Source of the DNA: Alicyclobacillus pomorum DSM 14955
GTDB taxonomy: Bacteria; Bacillota; Bacilli; Alicyclobacillales; Alicyclobacillaceae
DNA length: 50,407 bases
Reading direction: 5' to 3'
Assembly: GCF_000472905.1 (NCBI RefSeq)
Contig: NZ_AXAR01000019.1
Span: 187 to 50,593 of the forward strand
Part shown: in pieces, positions 13,299 to 21,962 of the stretch
How positions within the stretch are numbered: position 1 is the first letter of the stretch
Layout: the number at the start of each line of letters is the position of its first letter
Notes under the pieces: generated by a model
Database searches by the model: none
Told to the model about the DNA's origin: nothing
Seen by the model: the letters and a program-made list of their open reading frames with translations, nothing else
Translations under genes and position numbers: made by a program

Positions 13299-15068
13299 AT
13301 GAAACGTGTATTGGCTCAAGTAGGCGCCATCACAATTGTATTGGGCGCCAGCATTCCCCACGTGACTGCTGCCACCACGAGTTACGTATCGGCACCGAAG
13401 ACATGGACAGTCAAAAACGGGGATACGCTCTGGAAGATTTCTCAAAGAACCGGTGTCCCTATGAAAGCAATCGAGCAATACAATCGTATCAGCAAACCAA
13501 ACACGCTAAAGATTGGGCAAGTGATTAAAATTCCACGTATTTGGACTGTGAAGTCTGGTGATTCCCTGTGGAAAATCTCAAAAGCCACGGGTGTATCCGT
13601 TCAAAGTATCGCAAAAGCAAATGGTATCAAAAACACGGCTTCCGTCAATGTAGGTACTGTGTTGATTATCCCCAGTTCCTCGTTACCAAGTACCACATCA
13701 GCTAATAAGAAGGCACCTTCATCAACTACTTCCGCCTCAGCGACCACAACGTCGAGCCGCACAGCATCTTCGACGATGGCAACTCAGTCTACAACTGCGA
13801 AATCCAGTTCTGCAGTTACCCAGTGGGTTGTAAAGTCTGGAGATACCTTGTGGATCATTTCTCAGCAAACCGGGGTCTCTGAGCAAACCTTGATTCAGGC
13901 TAACCATCTGAGTAACCCAAATGTGCTCACCGTCGGTCAAGTGTTGAAAATACCAGCGGCGTCCATTGCCTCAACGTCCACCAGTTCACAAACTACTGGT
14001 TCAACAACTACAGGTACAACGACCACGGGTACAACGACCACGGGTACAACGACCACGGGTACAACAACAACGGGTACAACAACTACGGGTACAACAACTA
14101 CGGGTACAACGACCAGCACGCTGCCGATCATTTACGCGTGGGCGGACTACACTTCGTCCATTAACGATGCCATGGCTCACAGTTCAATCACAGATATCGG
14201 CAACGACAACTACGTGTTTAACTTCAAAGGAAGTGTTACCGATGGTACTCCGGGTTCAAACAACGTAACCAACTTGACCAATTACGGAAAAAGTAAAAAC
14301 GTGAACGTGTACGCTACCGTGTCAAACTGGGATGCTCAAATGGGGAACTTTAACGCGACCCTCGCAAGCACGGTATTGAACTCATCGAGTTTGAGGGCAA
14401 CTTTGGAACAGAACTTGGTCAATATTGCAACGAAAGATGGCTACACAGGCATTGATCTTGATATTGAGCAAGTGAAGCCGAGTGACCAAACTGTTTTCAC
14501 CGACTTCGTGGACGAGTTGGGTACTCAGCTTCACGCAATTGGAAAGAAGCTGTTGGTTTCAATTCCGGGAGACACTGGCGAGTCGTGGTACAGTGGATAC
14601 AATCTTCGTGCCATCGGGCAAGCCGCAGACCTTGTTCCTGTAATGACGTATGACTACAACTGGGCGGGAAGTACTGCAGGACCGATTGCCCCGCTCCCGT
14701 GGGACGAACAGGTTCTCAAGTATGTGACCTCCCAAATTCCAGCGAACAAAGTGCTGCTCGGTATCGGTACATATGGATATGATTGGTATACAGGGGATAA
14801 CAATTACGCCAAAACGCTGACACTCAGTCAGATTGATACCCTGATCCAAAATGCCAATCTAACACCGAGCTGGGACAGTGCGGATTCCGTTCCGTATTTG
14901 AAATATACCGATTCAAACCATGTGACGCATACGATTTACTACGAGAACCAGGCAAGTATTCAAGACAAATTAGCCCTTGCCAAGGAATATGGAGTAGCCG
15001 GTATTGCCTTTTGGAAAGCCGGATTTGAAGACACCGCATTTTGGAATACCATAACCCAAAACAAGTAA
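13299..15068 (+). CDS. LysM-GH18 secreted glycosyl hydrolase (SleL/YaaH-like)
   Basis: The 589-residue exported protein has a signal peptide (1-24), LysM domains at about 36-79, 82-125 and 176-219, Ser/Thr-rich linkers, a GTTTT repeat (234-273) and a GH18 domain from 274. The GH18 catalytic motif GIDLDIEQV gives E390 as acid, with D386 and D388; VMTYDYNWAGS and GVAGIAFWKAG are further barrel strands. Close relatives (SleL/YaaH) are N-acetylglucosaminidases acting on spore cortex fragments, but they usually carry two LysM domains without a repeat linker. AGGAGGAACGAGCACGG precedes the ATG. It is monocistronic with its own terminator. Confidence 0.93.
   Translation: MKRVLAQVGAITIVLGASIPHVTAATTSYVSAPKTWTVKNGDTLWKISQRTGVPMKAIEQYNRISKPNTLKIGQVIKIPRIWTVKSGDSLWKISKATGVSVQSIAKANGIKNTASVNVGTVLIIPSSSLPSTTSANKKAPSSTTSASATTTSSRTASSTMATQSTTAKSSSAVTQWVVKSGDTLWIISQQTGVSEQTLIQANHLSNPNVLTVGQVLKIPAASIASTSTSSQTTGSTTTGTTTTGTTTTGTTTTGTTTTGTTTTGTTTTGTTTSTLPIIYAWADYTSSINDAMAHSSITDIGNDNYVFNFKGSVTDGTPGSNNVTNLTNYGKSKNVNVYATVSNWDAQMGNFNATLASTVLNSSSLRATLEQNLVNIATKDGYTGIDLDIEQVKPSDQTVFTDFVDELGTQLHAIGKKLLVSIPGDTGESWYSGYNLRAIGQAADLVPVMTYDYNWAGSTAGPIAPLPWDEQVLKYVTSQIPANKVLLGIGTYGYDWYTGDNNYAKTLTLSQIDTLIQNANLTPSWDSADSVPYLKYTDSNHVTHTIYYENQASIQDKLALAKEYGVAGIAFWKAGFEDTAFWNTITQNK
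13998..14117 (+). repeat. 15-bp tandem repeat encoding GTTTT linker
   Basis: Eight 15-bp units begin GGTACAAC(G/A)AC (the first GGTTCAACAAC), encoding GSTTT, six GTTTT and GTTTS. Third-codon positions vary between units, so the array is not freshly expanded. A change in unit number would stay in frame and only alter the spacing between LysM domains and the hydrolase. Confidence 0.95.
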
Positions 15069-15115
15069 TGGTTGACCCAGTTCAGTTGTAGCGCTCTAAG
15101 CCACGGGTACAAAAA

Positions 15116-15146
15116 GCCGATCCGCTATGGATCGGCGACTTTGTTA
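15116..15146 (+). terminator. terminator after the LysM-GH18 gene
   Basis: An 8-bp perfect stem GCCGATCC/GGATCGGC with a 5-base loop is followed by a weak T-rich tail (GACTTTGTTATT). Confidence 0.7.
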
Positions 15147-15224
15147 TTGTCGCGAAACCCACGAACCACATCGCATTGCCACCGACGATAGCCTCAATTT
15201 CCCATACTCACCCGTTCCTACCAT

Positions 15225-15806
15225 TCAAACGAACATGGATATCGCACTGTAGAGGAGCAGCATACCCATGACCATATTGAAAGGGGTTTGGTATCTCGAG
15301 AGGAATCTTTGAAATACAGCACCAAATGCTGCCCAACAAGAAGTCGCTAGAAAGACCACGAATGCAAGAAACAGCGAGAAGAGGATGAAACTAAGGTCCG
15401 ATTTGTAAAATGGAACGATAAATGTCGATATCACCGTGATTCCGTAAATCAATGCCTTTGGATTGATGAACTGTAGGATGAGCCCTGAGAAAAACGTATT
15501 GGATTTCTTTTCATCATCATGTTCCATATTCGGTTTGCTTTTCATGATTTTGAAGGCGAGATACAGCATGTAAGCCGAGCCCAAGATAGTCATCACGAGT
15601 TCAATCTTGGGTATGAAACTGAATAAGAGCAGGTTGAAATAGCAGCTCAACAGCATAATCACGAAGGAGCCCGCAGATACACCAAGGACGAATTTCAGCG
15701 TTTTGAAAAACCCGTACTTATTGGCGTTCGCCATGGACATGATGTTATTCGGTCCAGGGGTGAAGGTCGTCACAAAGACGTAAGACAGAAACGGGACGAT
15801 ATGCAT
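15225..15806 (-). CDS. LysE/RhtB-family amino-acid exporter
   Basis: This 193-residue, six-helix protein begins MHIVPFLSYVFVTTFTPGPN; the TPGPN motif near residue 16 and FINPKALIYGITVIS in the middle are LysE/RhtB hallmarks, closest in feel to the cysteine/O-acetylserine exporters (EamB/YfiK type). ATG 15806 follows TGGAGG. It is divergent from an XRE-cupin regulator, a common pairing in which the regulator controls the exporter. The exported amino acid is unknown. Confidence 0.9.
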   Translation of the reverse strand: MHIVPFLSYVFVTTFTPGPNNIMSMANANKYGFFKTLKFVLGVSAGSFVIMLLSCYFNLLLFSFIPKIELVMTILGSAYMLYLAFKIMKSKPNMEHDDEKKSNTFFSGLILQFINPKALIYGITVISTFIVPFYKSDLSFILFSLFLAFVVFLATSCWAAFGAVFQRFLSRYQTPFNMVMGMLLLYSAISMFV

Positions 15807-15846
15807 GGGCCACAGCCTCCATTGTGATACGTTATAACTAATCATT

Positions 15847-15891
15847 TGTGCGTTTTAACGTCTGTACGTTTTGATTATATATTTGTGCGTT
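15847..15891. promoter_or_regulatory. three TGTGCGTT-type repeats between divergent genes
   Basis: TGTGCGTT (15847-15854), TGTACGTT (15863-15870) and TGTGCGTT (15884-15891) lie in direct orientation in the 110-bp gap. The middle copy is also part of AACG-N6-CGTT (15857-15870). They are good candidates for binding sites of the XRE-cupin protein. Confidence 0.5.
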
Positions 15892-15916
15892 ATGATATAC
15901 AAGAGAGGTGTATGTT

Positions 15917-16471
15917 GTGGAAAACATTAATGAGGTGCTTGGGCACAACTTAAGGGCTTTTCGAGAAGAAAAGAAACTCAGTTTGGATAAAGTGGCTGAA
16001 CTAACAGGGGTCAGTAAGGCAATGCTCGGACAAATTGAGCGTGGCGAATCGAGTCCAACGATAACAACCGTATGGAAAATAGCGAACGGATTGAAAATTT
16101 CCTTTACCTCATTGCTTCAAAAGCCACAAATTGATACAGTTCTGGTTTCAAAGAATGAGGTCCAACCACTGCTTGAGGATGAGGGGAGATATCGTCTTTA
16201 CCCGTTTTTTACTGTTGAAGCGGATCGACGCTTTGAAGTGTACTCCGTTGAGATGGATAAAGGTGCTCTTCTTCATGCTGAACCTCACATGGAAGGATCA
16301 CAGGAGTTTGTAACGGTGTTTGATGGGGAATTAACCATCAGCATCAATGACCATCAATATATAGTGAAAAATGGAGATTCGATTCGCTTTCGTGCCGACG
16401 TCCCCCATGCTTATCACAATACTGGCGATTCTTTGGTACGCGTGAGTATGGTGATTTACTATCCTGCATGA
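15917..16471 (+). CDS. XRE-cupin transcriptional regulator
   Basis: The 184-residue protein has an N-terminal XRE helix-turn-helix (LDKVAELTGVSKAMLGQIERG, about 24-44) and a C-terminal cupin (HAEPHMEGSQEFVTVFDGEL, then DSIRFRADVPHAYHN, about 115-165). The cupin keeps metal-type histidines and probably senses a small ligand such as an amino acid or its derivative. GTG 15917 has AAGAGAGG eight bases upstream and is preferred to GTG 15908. It is divergent from the LysE exporter, which it likely regulates. Confidence 0.9.
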   Translation: MENINEVLGHNLRAFREEKKLSLDKVAELTGVSKAMLGQIERGESSPTITTVWKIANGLKISFTSLLQKPQIDTVLVSKNEVQPLLEDEGRYRLYPFFTVEADRRFEVYSVEMDKGALLHAEPHMEGSQEFVTVFDGELTISINDHQYIVKNGDSIRFRADVPHAYHNTGDSLVRVSMVIYYPA

Positions 16472-16480
16472 TCCTACAAG

Positions 16481-16506
16481 CGGCCCCGCCAGGGTGGGCG
16501 GGGCCG
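16481..16506. terminator. GC-rich hairpin, copy 2 of a repeated family
   Basis: A perfect 10-bp stem CGGCCCCGCC/GGCGGGGCCG has a 6-base loop and no T run. It lies just past the XRE-cupin gene. Confidence 0.55.
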
Positions 16507-16625
16507 ACTGAATCGTTGCTTTCATTGACTGCTAGGCTGTCAAGGGAAGCTGTTAGTCCGTGGATGGGCGTACGCCACGGCTCTGCTTGTTGAGTTTGAG
16601 TAGAGCGCACAGTTGCTGAGTGGAT

Positions 16626-17909
16626 TCACGACACAGTGTTACTGGTTCTAGAAGTGCTGTTGGTACTAGAAGCGTTACTGGTTCCAGAAGTTTTACTGGC
16701 TCCAGAACCGCTATTGGTTTTAGAAGTGCTATTGGTTTTAGAAGTGCTATTGGTTTTAGAAGTGCTATTGGTTCCAGAAGCGCTATTGGTTTTAGAAGTA
16801 CTACTGTTTCCGGAAGCGCCATGGGTTTTAGAAGTGCTATTCGTTCCAGATGCACTATGTGTTGTAGAAGTGCTATTTGTTTTGGAAGCGCTATTGGTTC
16901 CAGAAGTACTACTTGTTCCCGAAGCGCTATGCGCCCCAGAAGTGCCATTGGTTTTAGACGCACTGCTGGCACCAGAAGAAGCTGAACCCACCTGCGCGGG
17001 CGATACATAGTGTCCGGTGACTGTAACCAGCGTGCCATAGTTCACTAGTGACCACACGGTTTGCGCAGCATTCACAGGCAATTCCACACAACCGACGCTC
17101 TGTGGGAAACCATACTGGCTACGATTGAACCCGTGGATTGCGTCACTACCATTAAAATAGTTCACGTACGGTACGCCGGGATCACGATAGTGTGTTCCAT
17201 CGGGATTCGTTCCCGTCATTGTCTGCGACTGATACCGGAGGTAGATGGCGAAGGTTCCATTCGGAGTGGGGGCCTGTTGTACACCGGTGTTGCAGATGGA
17301 TGTGTAAACCCAACGCCCTGCTTGCCATACCTGAAGTTTCTCAGGTGCCGGATTCTCGGTCACCAGAACATATGTATACGGATACACATTCTGCTTTGCG
17401 TTATTGGCCAGAATGGCCCGCCAAACCTGTGGGCTCACCGTACCGTCAATCGGAAGGCCGTACTGATACTCCACAGCCATCACGGCTCCACGCGTGATTT
17501 CTGTAAACGCGTCCGGTATCCACTCATTTTTCAATTCGGCCGGTGTGTTTGGATACCGCCATTCAAATTGAACGCTGGGTGGATGGTTCAGGTTGTTCAA
17601 CGAGATGAGCGGCGTGGCGTCACCTGAGATTTTCACTGGCAGATATCCCAACTCCGCCAGGCGTTCGTTCAGTGCCAGCACCTCAGGTCCTGTCGCTCCC
17701 ATACCGAACGATGGATACGTCGGTCCACTACTTTTTTTCACCTTCTCTGACGCGGACCCCATTTTTTTGGACATGCCCGGATCTTTGGTCGGTTGCGCAG
17801 CGGATTGCTCATGTGGGAACATTTTGCCCCAAAAAGCCGCCGTGGAGCCCGCGAACGCGACTCCAAGCACTATTACCGTTCCACTGATAATGACCCCTTT
17901 TGCTCGCAT
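16626..17909 (-). CDS. L,D-transpeptidase (YkuD) with peptidoglycan-binding and Ser/Thr repeat tail
   Basis: The 427-residue exported protein has an N-terminal membrane anchor or signal (1-28), a peptidoglycan-binding-like region (about 68-165, containing GATGPEVLALNERLAELGYL and GLPIDGTVSPQVW), and a YkuD catalytic domain (about 176-300). H259 in AIHGF and C274 in SVGCVELP are the catalytic residues. It would make 3-3 crosslinks or attach proteins to peptidoglycan. The last ~115 residues are a near-pure Ser/Thr/Asn/Lys/Gly/Ala repeat (SASKTN, STSKTN and variants), probably an extended wall-spanning or glycosylated tail. GGGGTGG lies upstream of ATG 17909. Monocistronic. Confidence 0.92.
   Translation of the reverse strand: MRAKGVIISGTVIVLGVAFAGSTAAFWGKMFPHEQSAAQPTKDPGMSKKMGSASEKVKKSSGPTYPSFGMGATGPEVLALNERLAELGYLPVKISGDATPLISLNNLNHPPSVQFEWRYPNTPAELKNEWIPDAFTEITRGAVMAVEYQYGLPIDGTVSPQVWRAILANNAKQNVYPYTYVLVTENPAPEKLQVWQAGRWVYTSICNTGVQQAPTPNGTFAIYLRYQSQTMTGTNPDGTHYRDPGVPYVNYFNGSDAIHGFNRSQYGFPQSVGCVELPVNAAQTVWSLVNYGTLVTVTGHYVSPAQVGSASSGASSASKTNGTSGAHSASGTSSTSGTNSASKTNSTSTTHSASGTNSTSKTHGASGNSSTSKTNSASGTNSTSKTNSTSKTNSTSKTNSGSGASKTSGTSNASSTNSTSRTSNTVS
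16640..16978 (-). repeat. 18-bp tandem repeat array in the transpeptidase tail
   Basis: About eighteen units of 18 bp (plus-strand reading TTGGTTTTAGAAGTGCTA and variants TTGGTTCCAGAAGCGCTA) encode six-residue units such as SASGTN and STSKTN. Several neighbouring units (about 16726-16775) are almost identical in DNA, indicating recent expansion. Confidence 0.93.
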
Positions 17910-18367
17910 GTTTCATCCACCCCACACTCGCACAGCCTATGTTTTAGGCTTGTTCTATCTTTGTATGCCAACGCTATTGAAATTTTGCCTAACGTAACAT
18001 GACGTATGACACACGTCAACGCACGCTTCGCGAGCTGTTTATACGTATAAGACGACCCAAGGCGTGATCCTGTTTCAACTCATCACAGAGGATCCGCAGC
18101 AGCGGCGGATGTATGGAGTTAAATATCTCGCATTTTCTGTCCGGCCATTCCATGTGAAATCGTCTGAAAATAAAGTACCACAGTGATTACGCTGTGTCTA
18201 AACCACATTTGATATTGCATAGTCATCGATACGGGGCATTGTACCTCTATTGGGCGTATGCGACACAAGGAGTTGCCAACGAATCGGAATTTTAAGCGGT
18301 GACATCACCACAAAATTCGGCGACAATAGGGGAAAAGTTGCGTCACCAAGTTGAGGAGGTAGTGCTC
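17910..18367. other. divergent intergenic region with an inverted repeat
   Basis: No gene was seen between the transpeptidase and the reductase. A perfect inverted repeat TGACGT-N7-ACGTCA lies at 18000-18018 and looks like an operator. TTGAGGAGGT at 18351-18360 is the ribosome site of the next gene. No strong promoter was marked. Confidence 0.45.
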
Positions 18368-19192
18368 GTGATTTTGGTAACCGGTGCGACAGGTAACGTG
18401 GGCCGTGAAATCGTAAAGGAACTCCACCGTGCAGGGCATCAAATCCGTGTTGTAAGTCGGAACCCGGCGAAAGCTTCATTTCCTCCCGACGTCGAAGTGA
18501 TGGCAGGGGACTTGACCGACCCGGCCATCATGAAAGCCGCGTTGGATGGAATTCAGAAAGTGTTTTTGATACGAGTCCCGGGCAGTGAAACGTTCCCCCA
18601 AATCGCGAAACAGAGCGGGGTTGAGCACATTGTCTTTCTCTCTTCCAGTGCCATCGAGGCACGAACAGAGAATGCCATCGGTCGCATGCACCTACAGACG
18701 GAAGAGTTGATTCGCCAATCCAATATCCAATGGACATTTTTGAGACCAGGGGCGTTTATGTCCAACGCGTTGCAGTGGGCCCCGGCGATACGGTCCGAAG
18801 GGGTTGTGAGAGCGCCATTTGGTGATGTGCGAACGGCCCCTATCCATCCACGGGATATTGCTGCCGTGGCGGTGAAAGCACTTGTATCTTCAGGACACGA
18901 GGGTAAGATTTATACCTTGACCGGACCTGAGGTGCTCACCCCGGTTGAACAGGTTCAAACGATTGGTGAGGTACTTGGCAAACAGATTACGTTTGAGGAG
19001 ATTCCTGAAACGGTGGCTCGGGAGCACATGAAGCGCTTTGCGCCAGTAGACATCGTGGATGCGATATTTCAACTCATGAGGGAGGCGACCAACCATCCTG
19101 CCACGGTGTTACCTACCGTGGAGGAGGTAACTGGGCAAGCGGCCCGTGGCTTCAAACAGTGGGTTATCGACAACGCGGATGCTTTTCGTTGA
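18368..19192 (+). CDS. NmrA-like NAD(P)-binding protein / SDR-type reductase
   Basis: This 274-residue protein begins MILVTGATGNVGREIVKEL, an atypical-SDR Rossmann motif (TGATGxVG). FLSSSAIEA, LRPGAFMSNALQW and a C-terminal substrate domain match the NmrA/YtfG class of NAD(P)-dependent reductases or redox sensors. GTG 18368 with TTGAGGAGGT just upstream is preferred to the longer frame from 18299. No adjacent regulator is seen. The substrate is unknown. Confidence 0.9.
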   Translation: MILVTGATGNVGREIVKELHRAGHQIRVVSRNPAKASFPPDVEVMAGDLTDPAIMKAALDGIQKVFLIRVPGSETFPQIAKQSGVEHIVFLSSSAIEARTENAIGRMHLQTEELIRQSNIQWTFLRPGAFMSNALQWAPAIRSEGVVRAPFGDVRTAPIHPRDIAAVAVKALVSSGHEGKIYTLTGPEVLTPVEQVQTIGEVLGKQITFEEIPETVAREHMKRFAPVDIVDAIFQLMREATNHPATVLPTVEEVTGQAARGFKQWVIDNADAFR

Positions 19193-19246
19193 TACGAAAG
19201 ACCTTTTTGACCATTCAATTCTGTGTAGGCAAGGTGATGTGAATTC

Positions 19247-21115
19247 ATGAATGCCCACTGGCAGGGGATGGGACTCGGACATGGTGCTGGAGGGGGCGGG
19301 ACAGGCGGCGGTCAGCGGTGGAAAATGCGCGAATTGGCCAGTCAAGAACATTTGGACAAGGCCATTATCCAGCGTGCTCTAAAAGCGTTTGTCCCGTATT
19401 GGCCGCATGCCATCCTGGTTACGCTGGTGATTGTGGTGACCTCCGTGGGCGGTGTCATCCCGGCGTGGTTAACCCAGAGAATCATTGACGATGGGATTAC
19501 AAAAGGGCGGTTCTCCGTCGTCATTTGGCTCACCATCACCCTCGTTCTTACAGCGATTGCCACTGGGTTGCTCAGCGTGTGGCAAAACTGGCTCTCCAAC
19601 GTCATTGCGCAGAATGTCATGGCGGATTACCGGCTCGCTTTGTTCCGTCACCTGCAGCGGCAAACCGTACAATTCTTTGCGTCACGCCAGGCGGGTGACC
19701 TTGTCTCGAGAGTGATGAACGACGTGACCGCCATCCAAAGTGTCATCACAACCACATTGGTGGGATTCGTGAGTAACTCACTCACCATTTGTACGACGCT
19801 GGTGCTGATGTTCGGCATGAATTGGAAGATGTCTCTCCTCGCCATGATTGTCGTGCCGGGGTTTGTATTCCCAACGCAAAGAGTTGGGAAAACGCGCCAA
19901 AAACTACAAGCCGAGATTCAAGAGTGGCTCTCAAAAATGACCGTTCAGCTGAGTGAAACACTCGGTGTGAGCGGCGCATTGTTGATTCGAATCTTTAACC
20001 ATGAACCACACGAAGAAAAACAATTTTCGGATGCAAACCGCACATTGCGTGACTTGCAAGTCCGGCAAACTCTGGTTGGACGATGGCTATTCATGTGGTT
20101 AGGGATGTTTTCGTCTATCGGCCCAGCTTTGTTGTGGGGATATGGTGGATGGTTGGTCATTCACCATCAGATTGGGCTCGGGGTGATTGTCGCCTTCACC
20201 ACACTGCTGTCACGGCTGTATGGCCCACTCAGCCAACTCGCACAGTTACATGTCAGCGTGTTGTCGTCCATTGCATTGTTTCGACGCATTTTCTTGTTGT
20301 TGGATTTGAAACCAGAGGTGGAGGACGGTCCCACAACCATTCCCCCCAGCAGCGTTCAAGGCCGCATCAGCCTTGAGGGTGTTTCGTTTTCATACAACAC
20401 GGAGGCCCATCCAGAAGAGCGCAAGGTGGCTCTACAGGACATCGATTTGACCGTGGAACCTGGGCAAACGGTAGCCATCGTGGGGCCGAGCGGGGCCGGA
20501 AAGACGACGTTGCTAAACTTGATTCCTCGCTTTTCAGATCCAACCTCTGGCCGCATCCTGTTGGATGGCATGGACTGTAGAACACTGACCCTGAAGTCAT
20601 TGCGAGGACAAATGGGACTCGTACCCCAAGACCCGTTCTTCTTTCACGATACCGTGTTTAACAATCTGCTTTTAGCCAACGAAAATGCCACGCAAGAAGA
20701 CATGGAGAAGGCCTGCCGAGCTGCGCAGATTCACGAAACTATCGCTGCCTTGCCGCAGGGATACCATACCATCGTCGGAGAGCGGGGGTACCGACTCTCC
20801 GGTGGAGAACGGCAGCGACTTGCGATAGCACGCGTACTGCTTCAAGGACCACGTATTGTCCTGTTGGACGAGGCGACCAGTGCCTTGGATACGGTGGTTG
20901 AACGGAAAATCCAAGATGCTCTCGCTGTTTTATTGGAGGGAAGAACGGCGATTGTCATTGCCCACCGTTTGTCCACTGTGCGTGCAGCTGACAAAATCGT
21001 TGTACTCGACAGAGGTCACATTGTGGCTATCGGTACGCACGAGACTTTGGTTGAGGAAAGTCCCTTATATCAAAAGTTGTACGAGACTCAATTCGGAATC
21101 GTATCGCACAGGTGA
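19247..21115 (+). CDS. ABC exporter half-transporter (type I, MsbA/LmrA-like)
   Basis: The 622-residue protein has a glycine-rich N-terminal extension (LGHGAGGGGTGGG, residues 10-22), six helices in an ABC-membrane domain (about 50-335), and an ATPase domain with Walker A GPSGAGKTT, Q-loop GLVPQDPFFF, signature RLSGGERQRLAIARVLL, Walker B IVLLDEATSALD and switch His in IAHRLST. It works as a homodimer or with a partner; no second half-transporter lies next to it. Relatives export drugs, lipids or peptides. AAGGTGATG is upstream of the ATG. Confidence 0.93.
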   Translation: MNAHWQGMGLGHGAGGGGTGGGQRWKMRELASQEHLDKAIIQRALKAFVPYWPHAILVTLVIVVTSVGGVIPAWLTQRIIDDGITKGRFSVVIWLTITLVLTAIATGLLSVWQNWLSNVIAQNVMADYRLALFRHLQRQTVQFFASRQAGDLVSRVMNDVTAIQSVITTTLVGFVSNSLTICTTLVLMFGMNWKMSLLAMIVVPGFVFPTQRVGKTRQKLQAEIQEWLSKMTVQLSETLGVSGALLIRIFNHEPHEEKQFSDANRTLRDLQVRQTLVGRWLFMWLGMFSSIGPALLWGYGGWLVIHHQIGLGVIVAFTTLLSRLYGPLSQLAQLHVSVLSSIALFRRIFLLLDLKPEVEDGPTTIPPSSVQGRISLEGVSFSYNTEAHPEERKVALQDIDLTVEPGQTVAIVGPSGAGKTTLLNLIPRFSDPTSGRILLDGMDCRTLTLKSLRGQMGLVPQDPFFFHDTVFNNLLLANENATQEDMEKACRAAQIHETIAALPQGYHTIVGERGYRLSGGERQRLAIARVLLQGPRIVLLDEATSALDTVVERKIQDALAVLLEGRTAIVIAHRLSTVRAADKIVVLDRGHIVAIGTHETLVEESPLYQKLYETQFGIVSHR

Positions 21116-21200
21116 CCTTCTCCGAGATTCAGACATCTTGGGATAAGCACGTGATAGCGTAAAAGGTCATTCAAATGAGTGAGCTTTCGCGTCCTCAAGG

Positions 21201-21641
21201 CTATATACGGGAACTCACAATCCCCAAAACCGTTGCGATGACGATGGTCACTATCCATAGAAAGATATTTAAAAGGTTGAATTCTCGATGTAAGGTTTCG
21301 ATGGGTTCATTCAACGCGAGCCGCTTTGATAAACGTCTACTTTGCAATGTCACCGCGATAATTGAAAAAATGATTGTTAAGCCGCCGATTTGTGTCATAA
21401 GGACGACCCATAATGGTCGGGAATCACTGAGAGAGAGCAGCACACCGCCACTGATGAGCATTATCACTGCCCCAGTATTTCCGACAATCGTAATGGCTCT
21501 TTGCGCTTTGTTGAAGAGTTGCATTACTTCAGTCCCGATATTCACCTTTCGTAACGAAACCAGACAAATCGCCATAGCTACAAACGACCCCATCCAAATG
21601 GACAACCCAAACAAATGTAGGAACCAAAACAAATGCTTCAA
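21201..21641 (-). CDS. four-helix membrane protein (CopD/DUF2269-like)
   Basis: This 146-residue integral membrane protein has four helices. Helix 1 LFWFLHLFGLSIWMGSFVAM carries the H-x6-W-x-G pattern seen in CopD, DUF2269 and related four-helix proteins, often heme- or copper-linked. The other helices lie near 48-68, 78-100 and 125-143. GGAGTGAG is present upstream, though with a long spacer to ATG 21641. It is convergent with the ABC exporter. The exact function is unknown. Confidence 0.7.
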   Translation of the reverse strand: MKHLFWFLHLFGLSIWMGSFVAMAICLVSLRKVNIGTEVMQLFNKAQRAITIVGNTGAVIMLISGGVLLSLSDSRPLWVVLMTQIGGLTIIFSIIAVTLQSRRLSKRLALNEPIETLHREFNLLNIFLWIVTIVIATVLGIVSSRI

Positions 21642-21962
21642 GGTATCTCACTCCTTTGTTTCGCCATACAGCGATGCTCCGTCAAAGGCGCAATCGTAGC
21701 CGGAAATGACTTGGCTCGTGGCTCATTATAATCGAATAGGACGTGCCGGATAGCGTCAATGATGCTCTTTGCATGACTTGTCATGCTATGTTTGCAGATC
21801 ATTCTCTGTTTAGACAAACATTTAGACAATGGATGGAGGGTGGCACTATAAGTAGGCGAGCTTGGCATATCGTAAATCTACCAAATTCGAGAAAGATACG
21901 TATATCTCAGTAGACTCCCGTGAAGACTGACTTCCATAAGGCTTGATTCGGGAGTGAGCGTC
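21642..21962. other. divergent intergenic region
   Basis: No gene is supported here. The short open frames have no ribosome site and no recognisable product. GGGAGTG at 21950-21956 serves the following gene. No operator was recognised. Confidence 0.4.

Noticed and set aside
13998-14117. Short-unit array considered as a CRISPR
   Set aside because: The units are contiguous with no unique spacers and lie in frame inside a coding region.
13937-14131. Valine/proline repeat frame on the minus strand of the LysM gene (VVVPVVV pattern)
   Set aside because: It is only the antisense reading of the GTTTT repeat; no start signal or family.
16620-17010. Plus-strand repetitive frames (GSRSAIGFRS and LLVLEVLL patterns) and antisense reading in the transpeptidase tail
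   Set aside because: They are shadows of the 18-bp repeat array; the minus-strand transpeptidase explains the sequence.
21638-21868. 76-codon minus-strand frame upstream of the CopD-like gene
   Set aside because: No ribosome site, no recognisable sequence; treated as intergenic.
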